From positions 9,192 to 20,532 of the forward strand of contig QZCP01000564.1 of assembly GCA_003956705.1 (NCBI GenBank): a stretch of DNA of 11,341 nt, read 5' to 3'. The notes under the pieces were generated by a model. That model ran no database searches, had not been told where the DNA came from, and was given only the letters and a program-made list of their open reading frames with translations. The translations under genes and the position numbers were made by a program. Origin of the DNA: Brevipalpus yothersi (taxonomy: Eukaryota > Arthropoda > Arachnida > Trombidiformes > Tenuipalpidae). Position 1 is the stretch's first letter. Each line of letters begins with the position of its first letter. Positions 7,667 through 11,341 of the stretch are shown here, piece by piece.

Positions 7667-8195
7667 CGTCAAAGTTGAGAAACAGCATCCGAAGTAGTAA
7701 TGTGCAAGTGATACTGGCTCAATGGCTGATTGCTTCCATAAATCAATGTGTGAGAATAATTGATCTCCCCAGGAGCCATAATATCGAGTGGAAATACATA
7801 TACCATATAAATATAAATTCGATTTCCTCCAATTCCCATGTTCATTTGTATCTGGATCTGTGAATGTGTATGTGAGTAATTGATTGGAATAACAAATCAT
7901 AGGTTAGGAAATATCCAGAGTGGATAGTATCGATTGAAAAATTCGGTTGCTTTTAGCGCTGTATCTAAGATGTTTCCATGAAGAAAAGATGTTCTAGTCA
8001 TCAGGGATGAAAGTAAACACATAAGTGGTGCATTGGGATGATCCATCAGGACTTGGTGGATGGGAAGAAAGAGAGAAAGAATTAGAATAACTTGAAGCTA
8101 GAGTGATTCAGTGAATCTGAGTATGAACTATTACTCCCGGAAGCGATTTCAATGTCTGATCAGTATACATGCATATTCTATTAGTGACGAAAAGT

Positions 8196-8198
<3 letters not shown>
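7664..8198. other. Unique AT-leaning DNA between two GA microsatellites; nothing recognised
   Basis: About 530 bases with one short purine patch (8061-8082, GGGAAGAAAGAGAGAAAG). No frame above about 65 codons lies wholly outside repeats, and I see no hairpin or RNA-gene signature. Confidence 0.65.

Positions 8199-8250
<52 letters not shown>
8199..8250. repeat. (AG)26 microsatellite
   Basis: Fifty-two uninterrupted bases of AG, flanked by GTGAA on the left and AATATTTTG on the right. The flanks differ from those of the tract at 7595-7663, so the two do not look like one duplicated segment. Confidence 0.98.
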
Positions 8251-8255
<5 letters not shown>

Positions 8256-8578
8256 TTTGCTCTCATTTGGCCATTGTTATCATGGAATGCATGGGAACGA
8301 AAAAATTGTATCAATTGGATCACACAAGTTAGCGGTGAATTAAAGTATGCAAGATCAAAATTATTCCTATTCATGATATCTAAAATACTTCTATCTCAGT
8401 ACACACACTCCCACTCTAAGTTGGCTTGATAATTTGAATATATGATTTTGTGGCTTTCACATACAGTTAGAATTGCCTGAAGCATACCTATAAGTATATT
8501 ATCCAACATATACGTGTATATATTCTTATATTCTGTGCGCACACCCATCTCTAATCCGCATCCGTGATGAGGATGTTG

Positions 8579-8616
8579 CGTGTGTATATGTGTGTGTAAA
8601 GAAAGAAAGAAAGATA
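8579..8616. repeat. Compound GT and GAAA microsatellite
   Basis: GCGTGTGTATATGTGTGTGT followed directly by AAAGAAAGAAAGAAAG. Confidence 0.88.
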
Positions 8617-9063
8617 TTCGTCTAGGGCATGCGTTCATTTTGATCATGAACATATTTCATGATAGAATATCTACCCTTTCTCTCTTTTTTTCTCATGGTA
8701 TATTGGGAATTTTAAATGCATCCAAATACCCACTAAATCTGTCAGCCCATTGGTTAATGGTATATTTGTCTACATTCACCCAAAGTAAAATGATCACAGA
8801 TACACCTTTTCTACGAAATAAGGTCTCTCTTAAATGGTCTCAGAAGGGTTTATTAGGAGGAAGAATCATCTGAAAAATTTTTTTCGTTCTTAAATTATTA
8901 AGCTGACGTAATTCAAAATTTTTCTCACCAATTCAGATTCATTTCCACTTTCTTGTACCATCACTTCGTGTCATACATGGCCCATCCAAGTGTAAACTAT
9001 CAAACTAAGATGATGATCAGGCTTGATTACGAAACAATTTACCAAAAACAACACACTTGTTCT

Positions 9064-9093
9064 TTCGCCTCATCACTTGCTTGGTGATGCGAA
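9064..9093. other. Short bulged hairpin
   Basis: TTCG (9064-9067) pairs with CGAA (9090-9093), and CATCAC (9071-9076) pairs with GTGATG (9084-9089) around a 7-base loop. A 3-base bulge lies on the left arm. Ten pairs in total; no function visible. Confidence 0.4.
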
Positions 9094-9189
9094 TAATCGC
9101 TTTGTGATCTACTTTTATCCCAATTTTCTTACATCTTGTCGGATAGACATTATTTTATTTTCTTCACCCAGCCAATTTCTCACTTGTAT

Positions 9190-9205
9190 TCACACACACA
9201 CACAC
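9190..9205. repeat. (CA)n microsatellite
   Basis: Eight CA units, flanked by GTATT and CTAAC. Confidence 0.92.
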
Positions 9206-9263
9206 TAACATAGAGCACACAAAGTATTCCTTCATGGTGAATGAAAATAATAGATCAGTGTTG

Positions 9264-9285
9264 ATTGAATTCAATTTGAGCTCAA
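9264..9285. other. Two perfect palindromes lying end to end
   Basis: ATTGAATTCAAT (9264-9275) is immediately followed by TTGAGCTCAA (9276-9285). Both are perfect, and the inner ten bases of the first differ from the second at only two positions. This could be a tandem dimer-binding site, but no protein can be named. Confidence 0.5.
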
Positions 9286-10330
9286 CTAAATATACTGAAT
9301 GAATGAGTATACCTTAGCTGGAGCATAGGATAACTGTGTTTTATTCCACTTGATAAATGTTGACTGTGTTGGAGGGTTACTTTTCTTAAATGATGATGCT
9401 TCTATGCCTGTTGTCTGTCTTCTCTCTATCTGTGACTGTTCATGGAATTCAGATTAAATTTACCCAGAGTCTATTGAAGAATACACAACTTACATGTATA
9501 TATATGCACCTTAAATCAATGATAAAAGACAAATTTTCCTCTCCTCCCAAGTACAACAGAGACATGCACACGTACACACAATTGAATCAGTCGAGAGAAG
9601 ATAGAGAATACCTATTCTTCCCATTTCTAATGTCTTACACATTCTCTCTTTTCTCTCTGAATTGTATACACTTCAAATTTTGTTTCAGTCTATTGAATGT
9701 TTATTCCCTTCTCTTCTTGTGTGTATGTGTCCAATGTTTTTCGTTTTCTTTTCTTTTGTCCTTGTGATGTGTATTTGAAATTTTATTTCCTTGTCAAAGA
9801 ATTAGTCTAAAGTGAATTTTATCTGGATAAGGTTTGACGCAATACTTTCTTCTTCTTTTCCGATACTCTGAATGTTATTTGCATGTTCAAATCATGCCCT
9901 ACAAGACATTGTTTATCTTAAAATTTACTGGGAAAAAAGAGTGAAAACCTCGAGGGTTCCTATGTGGAGTAAGATGGAGAGGGAACAATTAATTTCAATT
10001 GAAAAAAAAGAAAAGAGAAGAGAGATTTCACATGATAGAGCATTTAGATTCCAAAATCTTTAGCAACACACAAAAGACACAATAGCAAATCTGTGCAATA
10101 TCAAGTATCTCAGACTCAACAGTATCATCAGCACAATACATTTCGCTTGAGGCAGAAAAACGTATACATTTTTCTCACACAAATAAAATATGGTTAGTTT
10201 AAATTTTAAGATGATTTCCATCTGATTTCTTTTTTCAACTTTGAATTTTGAATTCTTCCTTCTCCCAATACCCACTGTATCACTATACCATCGATTGACG
10301 CATCAAAATCGTTTCTCTCTATACCTCCCC

Positions 10331-10350
10331 ATACACACACATACACAGAC
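10331..10350. repeat. CA-rich microsatellite
   Basis: ATACACACACATACACAGAC; a short imperfect AC repeat. Confidence 0.85.
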
Positions 10351-10434
10351 TTATATTTTTCATGCTCAAATTCCTCCAAGGCAATACGAATAATTTCCAT
10401 GAATTTTATCTATCCAATGATAACGTAAAGTAAA

Positions 10435-10446
10435 AGTAGTAGTAGT
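10435..10446. repeat. (AGT)4 trinucleotide repeat
   Basis: Four AGT units followed by AGGG; the same class as (TAC)n at 4843-4858, in the opposite sense. Confidence 0.85.
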
Positions 10447-10521
10447 AGGGAAAAATATCAGTCTATTCACCTTTTTCACATTCTTTTCCCATCTTCTACA
10501 GCCAGTCTACTGTTGCCGACT

Positions 10522-10546
10522 TCTCCTGAGACAATGGCTCAGGAGA
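10522..10546. other. Perfect 9-base-pair hairpin
   Basis: TCTCCTGAG at 10522-10530 pairs perfectly with CTCAGGAGA at 10538-10546 around the loop ACAATGG. It has no following T-run, and the sequence does not fit the conserved histone mRNA stem-loop. Function unknown; chance is not excluded. Confidence 0.5.
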
Positions 10547-10639
10547 GCGATGAATTTTATTCGCTCTTTACGCCAGCCTTTATGTAAGCCTCTTCATGAT
10601 ACTCCAAAGACCATCTCATCAATGAGGTAAACATTGCCA

Positions 10640-10673
10640 GGAAAAGAGAGAGAGAAAGAGAGAAAGAGAGAGA
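10640..10673. repeat. Impure GA tract
   Basis: GGAAAAGAGAGAGAGAAAGA followed by GAGAAAGAGAGAGA; all purine for 34 bases. Confidence 0.9.
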
Positions 10674-11025
10674 CAGGCAACTAATCTGCCGATGATATCA
10701 AACAGCTAATTCAGTTACCACTGGTGTGAATCTGGCCCACTCACCAGCCTAACACTCTGTTGATCTTTCTTCCTCTTTTTGGACTGGAAACTTGCTAAAT
10801 TATTTCTATCATCATCATGTAAGATTTTGTAGCCAAAAAAGGTTGATCACTATTCATTAACTGGCATGTAGAAATTAACCCTTCTTTTTTCACTCTCTTT
10901 CTCTCAGTTTGCTTGATGATTTTTGATGATTCGCTGATTCACCGAGTACATACATACTAGATAGAATTTGAGAATATATATTGATTGGAAATATTCCTCA
11001 ATTAGCGGACCAACTCAAATGGCTA

Positions 11026-11030
<5 letters not shown>
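10674..11030. other. Unique DNA between two GA/CT tracts; nothing recognised
   Basis: Mixed AT-leaning sequence with a short CT patch (about 10886-10906) and several TGATGATT-like words. No frame of useful length, no RNA-gene signature. Confidence 0.65.

Positions 11031-11083
<53 letters not shown>
11031..11083. repeat. (TC)26 microsatellite
   Basis: Fifty-three uninterrupted bases of TC, preceded by GGCTAGCTCT and followed by TATACC. It is the only long complete tract in CT sense on this strand. Confidence 0.98.
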
Positions 11084-11086
<3 letters not shown>

Positions 11087-11321
11087 ACCTAGTCTATGCT
11101 AGTCTTTTAAATTGAGAAAGTGAATACATTAACTTGATGTCAACCTTTTTCCCATTCGTAAAAGACCTCTCTCTATCTATCTCTCTCCGATGCCTAATGA
11201 ACCTCAATTAGCGTAGTGTATATATCTATCTATTCCATGGTAAATATATATATATATAGGCAAGTATCAATGCAATCAGTATCCAACAGAGAAAAGAAAA
11301 AAAGAGTGAGTGAAACTTTTA
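11084..11321. repeat. Short CT/ATCT patch and (TA)n run in unique DNA
   Basis: CCTCTCTCTATCTATCTCTC at 11167-11186 and an AT run at 11244-11258. A purine patch (GAGAAAAGAAAAAAAGAGTG) follows at about 11290-11309. The rest is unique. Confidence 0.8.
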
Positions 11322-11341
11322 TCTCTCTCTCTCTCTCTCTC
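11322..11341. repeat. (TC)10 microsatellite, cut by the right edge
   Basis: Ten TC units run into the window end, so the true length is unknown. Confidence 0.97.

Larger units (their letters stand above)
8251..9189. other. Unique AT-rich DNA with minor repeats; no gene supported
   Basis: Contains a GTGTGTATATGTGTGTGT run passing into (GAAA)3 at 8579-8616, a perfect 8-base inverted repeat ATCATGAA/TTCATGAT at 8643-8663 with a 5-base loop, a short CT patch at 8674-8696, a CREB/ATF-like TGACGTAA at 8904-8911, and a bulged hairpin at 9064-9093. Frames are all under 100 codons and unrecognised. Confidence 0.6.
9206..10639. other. Long unique AT-rich stretch; no gene supported
   Basis: Holds two abutting palindromes (9264-9285), a CT patch at about 9640-9660, a pyrimidine- and GT-rich patch at 9700-9770, a purine patch at 10000-10026, an AATAAA at 10182-10187, a CA-rich run at 10331-10350, an (AGT)4 run at 10435-10446 and a 9-base hairpin at 10522-10546. 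A 125-codon plus frame at 9390-9767 starts with ATGATGATG (MMMLLCLLSVFSLSVTVHG), which looks like a signal peptide. It ends in F/S/L low complexity and has no recognisable domain, so I leave it unassigned. Confidence 0.55.

Noticed and set aside
7179..7900. Overlapping 172-codon plus and 126-codon minus frames
   Set aside because: Both are held open by the CT and GA tracts at 7439-7482 and 7595-7663, giving R-E and S-L repeats.
1..11341. GA at the left edge and TC at the right edge as terminal inverted repeats of a transposon
   Set aside because: They are simple microsatellites of a class found throughout the window; no target-site duplication, transposase or other element structure is seen.

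Overview
The window looks like non-coding nuclear DNA of a multicellular eukaryote, most likely an invertebrate animal. It is rich in microsatellites, AT-leaning by eye, and I see no recognisable gene, transposon, tRNA, rRNA or CRISPR array. AG/CT dinucleotide tracts dominate. AC/GT tracts are the next class, which argues mildly for an animal over a plant. Short TTC, TAC/GTA and TA runs also occur. Nothing has bacterial or organellar gene density, and I could not fix the lineage from the sequence.

Layout: the window opens inside (GA)n at 1-44 and closes inside (TC)n at 11322-11341. Other long pure AG/CT tracts lie at 2822-2876, 7595-7663, 8199-8250 and, as CT, 11031-11083. About thirty shorter or impure polypurine or polypyrimidine tracts lie between them, roughly one every 300 bases and on either strand. 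The quieter stretches are about 643-1330, 2238-2760, 3200-3470, 4392-4570, 4740-5340, 5734-6148, 6822-7190, 7664-8198, 8251-9189 and 10027-10640. They are mixed-composition unique DNA with a few short palindromes and hairpins.

Open reading frames: many frames of 60-190 codons exist, but they are explained by composition. Every stop codon mixes T with purines, so a pure purine or pyrimidine tract cannot contain a stop in any of the six frames. The longest frames run through such tracts and encode low-complexity S/L/F or R/E/K peptide. Frames outside the tracts reach about 100 codons, close to what chance gives for DNA of this length and composition. The least bad gene candidates are a minus-strand frame at 107-607 and a plus-strand frame at 344-793. 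They overlap on opposite strands, so at most one could be real, and neither matches a family I know.

The window is therefore best read as intergenic or intronic DNA, possibly a contig bounded by two unresolved microsatellites. The most interesting physical features are the density of GA·CT tracts (GAGA-factor-type binding sites, potential triplex DNA) and a CT tract facing a GA tract at 7439-7663, which would fold into a long duplex if transcribed. I found no convincing new biological system.
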